This document shows positions 48,154 through 58,616 of a stretch of 64,000 nucleotides of DNA, in pieces; the stretch's first letter is position 1; every line of letters starts with the position of its first letter. This stretch comes from Molossus alvarezi (lineage: Eukaryota > Chordata > Mammalia > Chiroptera > Molossidae), in contig CM073887.1 in assembly GCA_037176705.1 (NCBI GenBank), forward strand, positions 59,109,001-59,173,000, written 5' to 3'. The translations under genes were made by a program, and so were the position numbers. Below the pieces are notes generated by a model that worked only from the letters and a program-made list of their open reading frames with translations, did not search any database and was not told where the DNA came from.

Positions 48154-48411
48154 CTTTTCTTTTTTCTATTCCTACCTGAGGATATTTTTCTATTTATCAT
48201 TAGATAGAGTGGGAGGGAAGGAGAAAGAGAGAGAGACAGAGAGAAACATTGATGTGATAGAGCCATATCAACTGGTTGCCTCCTGCACAACCTGAACAGG
48301 GCTGGGAATGAACCAAACCACAACTGAGGTACATGTCCTTGACCGAAATCCAACCCATGACTCATTGGTCCCCGGGCCACCACTCTAACCACTGAGCCAA
48401 ACTGGCCAGGG
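48154..48411 (-). mobile_element. VES SINE
   Basis: A reverse VES flanked by tgagaaaaattattc (48139-48153 and 48412-48426). It sits about 290 bp downstream of the receptor stop codon. Confidence 0.96.
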
Positions 48412-48698
48412 TGAGAAAAATTATTCTAAAAAAATCTATGTTATCTCATTAGGTAAATGGTATTTTCAAAACATTTCTTCTCCATGATGGTAATAAATTT
48501 TGGAAACTAGGAAAATAACAAAGGGAAAAACTGTGGAATATAAGAGAAGAAAGCTTAATAAAGTGAGTCCCTAAAATTAAATACAAAAGTTATGGTAAAA
48601 GAAATGGAAATTTCAGGAAATAAATGGAAAGAGAAAGTTCTACTTCTGTATTCTGAAGATAATTCCTATATCTGACTCCGAGCTTTTGACCTCTGCAA

Positions 48699-49736
48699 TC
48701 ATGGGCAGGTCTTTAGTGTTAGGACAACTGGCCTGTTTATAGTTTGCTTTACAAAGAATGTTTTCAGAGCCTGTTTGATGTCTTTGTTCCTGAGACTGTA
48801 GATGAAGGGGTTTAGCATGGGTGTGACCACGGTGTACATCACTGAGGCTATTGCACATGAGTGTGCATTGTGGGTAGCCGCAGAGCTGAGGTACACCCCT
48901 AGCATTGTACAGTAAAATAAGGAGACAACTGAGAGGTGAGATGCACAAGCAGAAAATGCTTTATACTTCCCCTGAACTGATGACATTCCATGTATGCAGG
49001 ACACTATCTTTGAATATGAGTAAATGATCCCAGCAAAAGGACCACCTCCCAGCAGGAGAGCTGCAAAATACATCACCACCATATTAAGAAAGGTGTCAGA
49101 ACAGGAGAGTTTGATCATCTGATTGAGTTCACAGATAAAATGGGGGATTTCCAAGTCTTCACAGAAGGATAGCCTCAATGCCATTAAGCACTGTAACAAA
49201 GAATTCAGGACACTCATGGTCCAGCACATCAGAACCAGCAGTCCACAGAGCCGGGGGTTTATGATGACGGTGTAGTTCAGGGGGTGGCAGATGGCCACAA
49301 AACGGTCATAGGCCATCACAGTCAGAAGAAAAACATCCAGCACTGCAAAGAATATAAGAAAATAAATTTGTGTGATGCAGCCTTCATAGGTGATGACTTT
49401 GCTCTGTGTCTGGATGTTCACCAGCATCTTTGGGACGGTGGTGGAGGTGAAGCAGATGTCTACCAAGGACAGGTTGGCGAGGAAGAAGTACATGGGTGTG
49501 TGGAGGTGGGAGTCTGAGCTGACGGCCAGGATGATGAGCAGGTTTCCCAACACCGTGATCAGATACATGGAGAGGAAAAGCCCAAATATGAGGGGCTGCA
49601 GCTCTTGTTCCTCTGAAAATCCCAGAAGAAGAAATTCTGAAATTTGTGTACCATTCCCTGGTTCCACATGGTGGAGTTGACTACTCAGAAAGAGAAGAAA
49701 TAATATGACTAATTCACAAAAACTTTCATTACTCAC
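48699..49736 (-). CDS. Olfactory receptor, class II, family 7-like; start codon uncertain
   Basis: A seven-helix G-protein-coupled odorant receptor of the plasma membrane (olfactory cilia), expected to signal through G-olf. Residues are numbered from the furthest upstream Met. Seen: glycosylation site NGT at 28-30; [16 protein letters not shown] (78-93); Cys120 for the TM3 disulphide; [15 protein letters not shown] (141-155); [13 protein letters not shown] (259-271); [14 protein letters not shown] (306-319). The helices are intact, with no stop or frameshift. The body resembles the OR7 family (OR7A/OR7G type). The usual start, Met-Glu-Pro-Gly-Asn, is replaced by Val24: the Kozak-like ccaccATG (49667-49669) is followed by two extra bases, putting that ATG out of frame. 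The in-frame upstream ATG at 49736 adds 23 residues that overlap a probable splice acceptor. The gene may use another start or may be a very recent pseudogene. Neighbours are repeats only. Confidence 0.88.
   Translation of the reverse strand: MSNESFCELVILFLLFLSSQLHHVEPGNGTQISEFLLLGFSEEQELQPLIFGLFLSMYLITVLGNLLIILAVSSDSHLHTPMYFFLANLSLVDICFTSTTVPKMLVNIQTQSKVITYEGCITQIYFLIFFAVLDVFLLTVMAYDRFVAICHPLNYTVIINPRLCGLLVLMCWTMSVLNSLLQCLMALRLSFCEDLEIPHFICELNQMIKLSCSDTFLNMVVMYFAALLLGGGPFAGIIYSYSKIVSCIHGMSSVQGKYKAFSACASHLSVVSLFYCTMLGVYLSSAATHNAHSCAIASVMYTVVTPMLNPFIYSLRNKDIKQALKTFFVKQTINRPVVLTLKTCP
49667..49695 (-). promoter_or_regulatory. Probable splice acceptor and canonical start of the receptor exon
   Basis: On the minus strand a pyrimidine tract (tttcttctctttctgagtag) ends at AG (49681-49682), followed by tcaactccaccATG. 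Olfactory receptors usually have a single coding exon spliced to non-coding 5' exons just upstream of the ATG. If this acceptor is used, the upstream ATG at 49736 is intronic. Confidence 0.55.
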
Positions 49737-49904
49737 ATATTTGAAATGCTAAAATTTATATTTACAGTAAAAATTCATTTTAATATATTGTATATGAATC
49801 TGGTCCCTTTCAGGAAAGCCCCATTCCACCTGTTTTATGAAAGTTTTGTATCAGTCACCTTTTTCCGTAAGGTATTATTTATTCCATAGTTTTAATGAGA
49901 AATC

Positions 49905-50390
49905 CTTCATGTATTTCAGAAATATAAATTGAGTGCTGATCATGTTTTTGGCACTGTCGGGTGTAAGTATAGTGTACTGAAGAACAACAGTTCCTACAAT
50001 TCAATGATGGAGAAAGCATATAGAAGCAAATAATAAAAATACATAACATTTCATGTGGTGATAGGTGGTATAAAGAAAAGGAATGCAGGTATAAAAAAAT
50101 GAATAGGGTGTTTCATTTTTCATGAGCACTGAGGCAAGACTTGCGAACAAGATGACATTTGTACAGTGACTTCAAGTAAGAGCGGGAAGGAGATGGGAGG
50201 TTCTGTGGGAAAGTATGTGCTGGGCAGAGGGAACCGCCAGTGCAAAGATCCCAAGGAAGGTGTTTGTTTTAATGTTCAGCCAAAAAAAGAGAAATAAAAA
50301 AGGAAGCCAGTGTTGGAGGTGAATGAGCTCAGGTGAGAGAAGGTGTCAGACAAGTTGAGGAGTGAAATGGCCTCTTTGCTAATGCCGAAA
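49905..50390 (-). repeat. L2 LINE fragment
   Basis: The reverse-L2 order is visible: 'ttgagtgctgatcatgtttt', 'gtgataggtggtataaagaa', 'gctgggcagagggaaccgcc' and 'agtgcaaagatcccaaggaa'. Confidence 0.75.
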
Positions 50391-50830
50391 CCTCAAGCAC
50401 AGGGACTTCTTTGTCCCCACTGCCTTTGCACTTTATTAATCTTGTTGCAAATGTGTCCCAAGAATGCAAACACAGATTCACTCCTTAGCACCTTCTCTTG
50501 ATTAAATCCTGGCTCCCATATTGTAAGAGTTACCTTGGAATATATGATCCCTAGTCTCCCTCTTTTGAGGACTGCTCACATCTACAAGTAACACATGTGT
50601 GTGCACACATGTACACACACACACATCCCATAACTATAATTGTATTATTTCTGTGTCTTATGCTGATTTGGCAAGGAGTGGCTGTAACGCAAGATGGCCA
50701 GATTGTTTCCCTGTACACTGTAGAAATGGCTCCTAGCAATTCCAATTCTGATACCTGCCTTAGACAAATAAACTTGGGCTCCATATTGGAATGAACACTT
50801 TTGCTGTGTATTTAAACAAACATTAAGAAA
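50391..50830. other. Single-copy DNA, no gene seen
   Basis: No feature apart from a short CA-rich patch near 50590-50630. Confidence 0.4.
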
Positions 50831-50991
50831 ATCTGTTTATATTTTGATTATTGTAAATAATGCTGCAGTGAATATAGGGATGCACATATCTTTTCAAATT
50901 AGTGTTTTTTGTTTTCTTCAGATAAATACCCAGATACCCACAAGTAGAATTGCTGGGTGTCCATCAATAGATGAATGGAAAATGAAGGGGG

Positions 50992-50992
<1 letters not shown>

Positions 50993-51046
<54 letters not shown>
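50993..51046. repeat. (CA)n microsatellite
   Basis: About 27 uninterrupted CA units inside the L1M copy. Length polymorphism is likely. Confidence 0.97.
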
Positions 51047-51049
<3 letters not shown>

Positions 51050-51050
51050 C

Positions 51051-51183
51051 AGATTGGGGCAAAAGTAGGTTTACAGTTGTTCATATGGAAAATAATATAA
51101 TAATTAAAAATAATAATAATACACGAACAAACGCTGTGTTCTGGGTACTCACAACTGTAAACCTAGTTTTGCCCTACCCTGTA
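51051..51183 (+). mobile_element. Mariner-like miniature transposon
   Basis: About 130 bp with ~30-bp imperfect terminal inverted repeats: left 'gcaaaagtaggtttacagtt', right (complement) acagggtagggcaaaactag. The interior is AT-rich and non-coding. The same TIR and left half occur at 36113-36190. The termini resemble Tc1/mariner-derived elements; the exact family is not assigned. Confidence 0.75.
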
Positions 51184-51535
51184 TATACAAAGTAGAATAT
51201 GACTCAGGAATAAAAAAGAAGTACATCTTGCTATTTGCAACAACATGGTATGGGCCTTGAGGGCATTATGCTAAGTGAAATAAGTCAGAGAGAGATAGAA
51301 AAATACCTTATGATTTTACTTACATATAGAATCTAAAACAAGGCAAAACAAATAAACAACCAAACCAAAATAAAAATAAACTCATAGATACACAGAACAA
51401 ACAGATGGTTGTCAGGGGCGGGGCTGAGGGAATGGGTAAAAAAGGTGAAGGCGAATGAAAGGTACAAACTTTCAGTTATAAAATAAACCATGGATATGTA
51501 GTGTATAGTATGAGGGATATCATTAATAATATCTT

Positions 51536-51793
51536 GCCCTGGCTGGTTTGGCTCAGCGGTTGGAGCGTCGGCCTGCGGTCCTGAGAGACCCGGGTTCGGT
51601 TCCCGCTAAGGGCGCGTACCTCGGTTGCAGTTTGTCCCCAGCCCTGGTCGGTTGTGCGGGTGGCAGCCACTCGATGTGTTCCTTTCACATCGATGTTTCT
51701 CTCTCTCTCTCTGTCCCTCTCTCTCCCTCCCACTCTACCTGAACAAAAAATGGAAAAATGTCCTCGGGTGAGGATAAAAAAAAAAAAAATAAA
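51536..51793 (+). mobile_element. VES SINE nested in L1M
   Basis: A highly intact copy with duplication aataatatctt (51525-51535 and 51794-51804). Confidence 0.96.
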
Positions 51794-52266
51794 AATAATA
51801 TCTTGATTACTTTGCATGGTGACAGATAGTTACTAGATTTATTGTGGTGAACACATTGTGAAGTATGTAAATGTTGAATCATGTTGTACACCAGAAGTTA
51901 ATATAAATTGTATGCTAACTATACATTAATAAAAGATAAAGAATAAAATAATAGTTGTAATTATATGAAAAGTCATTTTAGTAAACAGAGAGAGAGAAAG
52001 AAATGAAATGCAATGGACAAGGAGGAAAACATGATCTAATAAGGTCAGGCGTGAGGAAGAAGAATCTTTCTTGATTCTTGCAGCATTTGAACCCTAAACA
52101 CATTCCCCTGATGCCAAGCAAAGTAATAAGAGAAAAAAAATAAACTTGTAAAAGACAAAAGAGGTCACTTTATATATTGTACACTCAAAGCAAAGGGATA
52201 AACCAACACTTTACAAAAGAAAATATATAAAGTGTAACAAAAGCTGTGCTTTGAAAAAATTTTTGT

Positions 52267-52549
52267 TAATCCTCACCCAACGATATTTTTTTTCATTGTT
52301 TTTTAGAGAGAATGGTGGTGGTGGTGGTGGTGGGGGTAGACAGAGAGAGAGAGAGAGAGAGAGAGATGAGAGAGAGCGAGAGACATCATTGTGAAAGAGA
52401 CACATCAGTTGGTTACCTCCCCCACACACCCAGACCAGGGATGGGTACTGAACCTGAAACCCAGGTCCATGTCCTTGACAAAGAATCAAACCTGTGACCT
52501 TTCAGTGCACGGGCTGACACTCCAACCCCTGAGCCAAACTGGCCAGGGC
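52267..52549 (-). mobile_element. VES SINE with expanded simple repeat
   Basis: A reverse VES from aatcctcacccaacgatat to gccaaactggccagggc. The middle carries a (GGT)n run (52312-52337) and a long (GA)n run (52342-52366), which lengthen it relative to other copies. Confidence 0.9.
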
Positions 52550-52666
52550 AAAGTTGGGCATTTTTAGTATCAAGTAGTAGAAGACTTGTTTTTTTCTGTA
52601 CATATTTCATAATTGTTTGACCAATTCATTTTCATTTTTATATGGTATGATAGAAGATAAGTCCCC

Positions 52667-53741
52667 CAAAGGTGGCAAGAGCATACAGTGGAGTAAAGAC
52701 AGCCTCTTTAATAAATGGTGTTGGGAAAATTGGACAGCTACATGCAAAAAAATGAAACTAGACCATCAACTTACACCATACACAAAAATAAACTCAAAAT
52801 GGATAAAAGACTTAAATGTGACCCGTGAATCCATAAAAATTCTAGAAGAAAATGTAGGCAACAAAATTTCGGACATCATACGGAGCAGAATTTTCACTGA
52901 TACATCACCCAAGGCAACAGAAATAAAGGAGAAAATGAACACATGGGACTACATCAAACTAAAAAGCTTCTGCACAGCAAAAGAAACAATCATCAAAATG
53001 GAAAGGCAACCCACTGTATGGGAGAACATCATTGCCAATGATGTATCAGATAAGGGGTTAATTTCCAGTATATATAGAGTGCTCATACAACTCCACAAAA
53101 GGAAGACAAAGAACCCAATTAAAAAATGGGCAGAGGAGCTGAATAGACACCTCTCCAAACAGGACATACAAATGGCCAAAAGACATATGAAGAAATGCTC
53201 AACATCACTAATCATCAGAGAGATGCAAATGAAAACAACAATGAGGTATCACCTCACACCTGTCAGAATGGCCGCCATCAACAAATCATCAAACAACAAG
53301 TGTTGGCGAGGGTGTGGAGAAAAGGGGACTCTAATACACTGCTGGTGGGAATGCAGACTGGTGCAGCCGCTATGGAAAACAATATGGTGCTACCTCAAAA
53401 AATTAAAAATTGAACTTCCATTTGACCCAGTGATCCCACTGCTGGGAATATACCCTAAGAAGCCTGAAACACTAATCAGGAAGAATATATGTACCCCCAT
53501 GTTCATAGCAGCACTATTTACAATAGCTAAGATCTGGAAACAGCCCAAGTGTCCACCAGTAGACGAATGGATAAAAAAGCTGTGGTACATATACACAATG
53601 GAGTACTATGCAGCGGTAAGAAAGAAAGATCTCTTATCCTTTGAGACGACATGGAGGGACCTGGAAAGTATTATCCTAAGTGAAAGAAGCCAAGCAGAAA
53701 AAGACAAATACCACATGATCTCACTTATATACGGAATATAA
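52667..53741 (+). pseudogene. L1 ORF2 C-terminal fragment, open frame
   Basis: About 357 codons of ORF2p after the RT domain remain open: [44 protein letters not shown], then the cysteine-containing region [20 protein letters not shown] and the end [10 protein letters not shown]. Without endonuclease and RT it has no expected activity. It is a useful reference for the intact C-terminus of the youngest L1 in this genome. Confidence 0.9.
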
Positions 53742-54003
53742 TGAACATAACAGTCTGAGGAATACAGTAGACCCAGACACATGGAAGTAGGGCACAGACT
53801 GACATCCCTCAGAAGAGGGGATGGGGGGTGGGGGGTGGGAAGATAAACCACAGAACTTATATGCATGTATGCATGACCAATGGACATGGACAACTAAGCC
53901 GGGGAAAGGGTGGAGGGGGGGTAGGGTGGGGGTGCCAATGGGGTAAAAAGGTAAAATATCTGTAGCAAAAATAAAAAATAAAAAAAAAAAAAAAAAAAAA
54001 AAA
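52667..54003 (+). mobile_element. Young 5'-truncated L1
   Basis: It begins abruptly inside ORF2 ('aaaggtggcaagagcataca') and ends with the 3'UTR and a poly-A of about 25 bases. A perfect 15-bp duplication agaagataagtcccc (52652-52666 and 54004-54018) flanks it. The ORF2 frame is uninterrupted to its stop, which together with the perfect duplication indicates recent insertion. Confidence 0.97.
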
Positions 54004-54018
54004 AGAAGATAAGTCCCC

Positions 54019-54283
54019 TTTTCCTTTTTTTTTTTAATCCTCACCCGAGGACATTTTTTCATTTTTTGTTCAGATAGAGTGGGAAGGGGGAGGGGGGAGA
54101 GAGAGAGAGAAAGAGAGAGAAACATTGACATGAAAGGAACACATTGAGTGGTTGCCACCTGCACAACCCAACCAGGGCCAGGGACAAACTGCAACCGAGG
54201 TACGTGCCCTTAACGAGAACCGAACCTGGGTCTCTCTGGACTGCAGGCTAACGCTCTAATCACTGAGCCAAACCAGCCAGGCT
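54019..54283 (-). mobile_element. VES SINE
   Basis: A reverse VES immediately right of the L1 target duplication (taatcctcacccgaggacat to ccaaaccagccaggct). A short imperfect duplication like cccttttc flanks it. Confidence 0.92.
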
Positions 54284-55110
54284 CCCTTTTCTTACGTGGC
54301 AATTTTTCTATTATTTACTGAACTTTGGGTTTTTTCCTCTTTTGTGACAAACCCATTTGGCATACTCTAATCCTACTTCTGGTCTTCATCCAATATGCAA
54401 AAACCTCCGTAGACCATGCTTTATAAATCCTTCCTACACAATGACAATTCTATCTATTTATACTGAATAGCTTTTTTTATATGATTCTTCCTGAGGACAT
54501 TATTTTAAACACACATTTATTTCATTGTTCTCTGTCCTAATCATTATGCTGTATGATCCAAAAGAGCAGGGACTTCTGCTTTGTTCACATTTGGATTTTC
54601 ATAAAGGTATGTGAATATATGTGAACTTAAACAGAAACAAAACTAAGAATGTAAAAAGTGACAACATGGGAAGTATGAAGGGATAACGAAACAGGTTGAA
54701 ATTAGTTTCAAAACAACTATTAGTAAGCAAAATTGAATGAGGATGCAAATACTAACGGAAACAAGACAAAATAGCAATAATTTAATGATGTCAACATGGG
54801 TTAATAAATTGTAAAGACTTAGATTTAAAATAATATAATGTTTCTAGAATATTCTGGCACATAGCAGATACTCAGTTATTATTTATTTAATGATTCTGGA
54901 ATTAAGTCTTAATGTATATGAACATTGTATTTCAATTTAATAGTTAGTATTCCTCTAAATCAAGTATAATAATTAGTTACTTAACCAAGAATACAAACAG
55001 AGATATCTAGCCTCAGGGCTAGGCTAATTAAGTTTGCAATGACTCAGGTAAAGTCAGGTTCCATCCTCTCTGACCCTTTCCTGATGTACCTACTTGATTC
55101 TCAGACTCAC
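54284..55110. other. AT-rich single-copy DNA upstream of the receptor
   Basis: No repeat or coding exon recognised. It would be intron if the candidate 5' exon below is real. Confidence 0.4.
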
Positions 55111-55390
55111 CTGGATGGGGACTCTGAGAAGAATGTCTCCATGTGGAAGTTTGAATTGCTGCCTGGATGGTGGACAATGGAGACTGAAGCCCTGTCCCCA
55201 CACAGGACAGCAGGAAGGAGTGAAGCATCAGTTTCTGAGACAGCTTATGAATCCAAAGCAACAACCATGTCCTGTCCACCAATGATATACAAGCTGACGG
55301 ACTGCACAGGAAACATATTTACAGCTTTCTATCTGCTCATCAGGCACATTTCCCTCGTGTTATTCCAACTTCTGAGTACGTAATTTCCCT
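55111..55390 (-). other. Candidate non-coding 5' exon of the olfactory receptor
   Basis: On the minus strand 'agtccccatccag|gtgagtc' is a perfect 5' splice-donor consensus, with its GT at 55109-55110. It lies on the same strand as the receptor and about 5.4 kb upstream of its acceptor, a usual distance for olfactory receptor leader exons. The exon's 5' limit is unknown; 55390 is only an outer guess. This is inference from one splice signal. Confidence 0.3.
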
Positions 55391-55865
55391 CTGGGCCTCT
55401 GGAATAAACAGAAAGGAAAAGTTTCCTAATGATCCTCTGATCTCAAGAGACCAGGTTAATAGTCAAATAAACTATTATTTCTGCTTGTCCTTGATCTTTT
55501 TGCTTTTCAGAGGTCGACCTCCTACCACCTTGTCCCAATCCTGAGTTAACATTTTCTCCAATGTCTGACACTAAGAAACCTGTCAGGGCCAGGTCCCTTT
55601 CACCCTCAAGTACTGATTGCAGTGGGGGCACAGCTCTGATGTCTCCAGAGAATTGCTATTCTCCTCTCCAACAAGGGGAGAGCTGTGTTCTTTTGATATG
55701 CATTGCAATCCTGGCCACCACACTCTTTAGCTTCTTGACACCTTTGTCAAAATGATAAAGGATTTTGTATTTATTTCACAAGTTAAGAACTGTCATTTAG
55801 TCCCTCATTATGAAATATATGTTAATTATGAGAGATACACTTAGATATTTTTAAGGTGCATAACC
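55391..55865. other. Single-copy DNA, no gene seen
   Basis: No repeat recognised. If the candidate exon is real, its promoter could lie here, but no TATA box or clear EBF (Olf-1) site stands out. Confidence 0.35.
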
Positions 55866-55869
55866 TGAG

Positions 55870-56040
55870 CTTAGCATATTATAAGCATCATCTGGTTTAA
55901 TTTTTTGGAAGTCCATTCTGTGAGGTAGTATTATTATGAACTCCACTTCCCTTTGCAGAAATGGGGTCTTAAGGGGTTTAGTGATCTGCTTAAAGTTACA
56001 GGCTGAGCAAGGAATGGGCCTTGTTTGGATTCTGTCAGGT
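55870..56040 (-). repeat. MIR SINE fragment
   Basis: The reverse MIR order is present but diverged: 'tgtgaggtagtattattatg', 'gcagaaatggggtcttaagg', 'tgatctgcttaaagttacag' and 'gctgagcaaggaatgggcct'. Confidence 0.7.
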
Positions 56041-56065
56041 TGCTTTCAGTTTTCAAACTCTGGGC

Positions 56066-56195
56066 CAGTGGTTCTCAACCTGAGGTGATTTTGCCCCTGG
56101 AGATATTTGGCAATGTCTGGAGGGAGGCTGCTAAACACCTGTAACAGTCAACACAAATAATTATCCTGCCTCAACTGTTGACATGAGAAGGTGAG
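56066..56195 (+). repeat. MER20-like hAT relic
   Basis: 'cagtggttctcaacctgagg', 'tgattttgcccctggagata' and 'tttggcaatgtctggaggga' match the left two-thirds of this common hAT-Charlie family. The right end is lost. Confidence 0.72.
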
Positions 56196-56210
56196 AGAAC
56201 TTACTCTAGA

Positions 56211-56353
56211 CCAGTAGTTCTCCAACTTCAATGTGCTATAAATCACTCGGCATTCTATTTACTTTGCAGATCCTGGTGGGCCCAGAGATTCTGAAAAGAA
56301 AATCTCCCAGGTGGTGTTGATGCTGCAGGTCCTGGTCTGAGGACCACTCTTTG
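56211..56353 (+). repeat. MER5A-like hAT relic
   Basis: It runs from 'ccagtagttctccaacttca' through 'gggcccagagattctgaaaa' to the near-complementary terminus 'ctggtctgaggaccactctt'. This is the expected MER5A order and length. Confidence 0.75.
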
Positions 56354-56825
56354 ACCACCAAGGTTGTGTCTGTGTCAGAAACAAGTATAGGTATTCTTAG
56401 GTTTTCTGAACCAAAATTTTATTTGTATGTAATTGCAATGAATTAGCATATACACTTATTCCAGAAACTGTTATAAATTCTGTTTGGCTCTTTTAGATAA
56501 AGGTCCTTGAACAACTAATAAACTTTGATAAAGACTTTGTCCATTTTTTAAAATAAAGGCCCTAGAATGACATCAAATAATGTATTTCTGAAAAAGACTT
56601 TATAGTGGATAAATAGGAGCCTGTAAAAGATGTCTGCGTTCTAATCCCCAGGCACATTGCATATGTTATTTTTATACTAAAGGAGCAATAAGGCAGTAGA
56701 TGGAATACTTTTGCTAATCAGTTGACTTTTTTATGTTTATATCTTTGATGACCACATTTAATCTGTACAGAGAGAATAACAGTGCAATGATCTCTCTTTT
56801 ATTTATTTATTTTTCATTAAAATTT
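56354..56825. other. AT-rich DNA with possible MLT1-like remnant
   Basis: No gene. Around 56615-56720 'aagatgtctgcgttctaatc' and 'cccaggcacattgcatatgt' resemble part of an old MaLR LTR. Support is weak. Confidence 0.3.
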
Positions 56826-57210
56826 TATTTGTTTTGCTTTTAATTTTTTCCAGCTTTATTGAGATATAATTGACAAACAACATTGTGTAATTTTAAGGTG
56901 TACAATGTATTGATTTGACACAAGTATAAATTGAAAATGATCACTACCACCGTGTTAGCTACCACCTCCTTCCCATCACATAGTCACCATTTCTTTTTTG
57001 TGGGGAGAACATTTAAGATCTCCTCTCTCAGCAACATTCAAGTATATGATGCAGTATTAGTAGCTATAGTCACCATGCTGTACATTAGACCTCTAAACTT
57101 GTTAATCTTATAATGAAAGCTTGTACCCTTAAACCAGTATCTCCCTATCTCTTCCTTCCCCTGCTCCAACTCCTGGTAACCTGCACTCTACTCTTTGATT
57201 CGGAGTTCAT
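56826..57210 (-). mobile_element. Ancient L1M fragment
   Basis: 'ttattgagatataattgaca', 'gaacatttaagatctcctct', 'tcaccatgctgtacattaga' and 'ctcctggtaacctgcactct' show the reverse L1M region also present at 28840 and 46920. Confidence 0.78.
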
Positions 57211-57600
57211 TGTTTTTAGCTTCCACAAGAGATATTCTGTTTGACTCTCAGAGTATTGGTCAGCATTCCCAAGCTAGATTTCCCATGAACTTTCAGATTT
57301 CTGAAAATTTGAAAGATCTGATAACAGAGGGCCTACATTCCTCTTTTGTATTATGTGCTTGGAGCTGAGCAATAGTCACCCCTCTAGTGGGACCCTCCAA
57401 ATTCAATTGTACCGGTCATTCCCTGTTGTCTCAGATTCACTTATTATTATACTAGCAATTTAATCTCTTCTACCCTCTGTATCTTTCACTGGTATACATT
57501 TGATTATATAACCTCTCTTCTGACCATGAAGTAACCATGGTATGGCTCCAAGCAAAACTACAAAGCCTTCAGAGCATCCTACTTCTTTCTAAACTATTTC
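57211..57600. other. Single-copy DNA, no gene seen
   Basis: No feature supported. Confidence 0.4.
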
Positions 57601-58068
57601 CCCTTATTTTTAAAAGATTTACCTTTACTGTTGCAAGTATTACAGATATCCTTCCTTTCCCCCCTCACTGACACCCTCTTTCCCAGACCCTCACCCTCTG
57701 CCTTCACTGCACTCTTGTCTGTGTCCATTGATTATGTACACGTGTACCTAAGTTCTTTGGTTTATCTCTTCCCACCCTCAGCCCCCAACTTTCCCTCTGA
57801 GGTTTGTCAATCTGTTCCCTACTTCCATGTCTCTGGATCTATTTTGTTTATCAGTTTAATTTGTTCATTAGATTCCATAAATGAATGAGATAATGTGATA
57901 CTTGTATTTCTCTGACTGGCTAATTTCACTTAGCATAATACTCTCCAGGTCCCTCCATGTCATTTCAAATGGTAAGAGATCTTTCTTTCTTACAGCTTGC
58001 ATAGTATTCCAATGTGTATATGTATCACAGCTTTTTTTATCCATTCATCTACTGATGAACACTTGATA

Positions 58069-58166
58069 AGATAAAAAATTACTTTTTTATCTTTACCGTT
58101 GAAGGTATTATAGATGTCCCTTCTCCCCCCCGCCTCCTCCCCCAATTTATTCCTCTCTTCCCCACT
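58069..58166 (-). mobile_element. 98-bp L1 3'-end insertion
   Basis: T-rich then 'ttgaaggtattatagatgtc' and a C-rich stretch resemble the first bases of a reverse L1 3' end. The host L1 sequence 'cacttg' is present on both sides. This is an extremely 5'-truncated insertion into older L1 coding DNA. Confidence 0.65.
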
Positions 58167-58616
58167 CCACTTGGGCTGTTTCCAAATCTTAGCTATTGTA
58201 AATAGCACTGCTATGAATATTAGGGGTGCGTATATTCTTTCAGATTGGTGTTTCAGGCTTCTTAGGATATATTCCTAGAAGTGGGATCGCTGGGTCTAAT
58301 GGCAGTTCCATTTTTAATTTTATGAGGAAACATATATCGTTAACATCATATTGTTTTCCAGTCTGCATTTCCACCAGCAGTGTACTAGAGTCCCCTTTTC
58401 TCCACACCCTTGCCAGTATTTGTTTGATGGTTTGTTGATGACGGTCATTCTGGCAGGTGTGAGGTGATGCCTCATAGTCATTTTAATTTGCATCTCTATG
58501 ATAATTACTTATGGTGAGCATTTTTTCATATGTCTCTTGGCCATTTGTATGTCCTCTTTGGAGAAGTGTCTATTTAGGTCCTCTGCCTATTTATTTATTT
58601 ATTTATTTATTTTTTC

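Larger units (their letters stand above)
50831..51958 (+). mobile_element. L1M (L1MA-like) 3' end with inverted 5' segment
   Basis: 50831-50960 is ORF2 sequence in reverse ('aataatgctgcagtgaatat', 'agaattgctgggtg'). From 50961 the element continues forward at the adjacent L1 position ('tccatcaatagatgaatgga'), then 'attatgctaagtgaaataag' and the 3'UTR 'gttgtacaccagaagttaat' to a tail near 51958. This layout is a classic 5' inversion from twin priming. A (CA)n tract, a mariner-like element and a VES interrupt it. Confidence 0.8.

Noticed and set aside
49668..49736. Signal peptide at the receptor N-terminus (first 23 residues)
   Set aside because: The hydrophobic stretch is the translation of a probable polypyrimidine tract and splice acceptor. 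Receptors of this family normally have no cleaved signal peptide.
55039..55383. 114-codon plus-strand open frame as a gene
   Set aside because: No domain was seen. The more interesting signal here is the opposite-strand splice donor.
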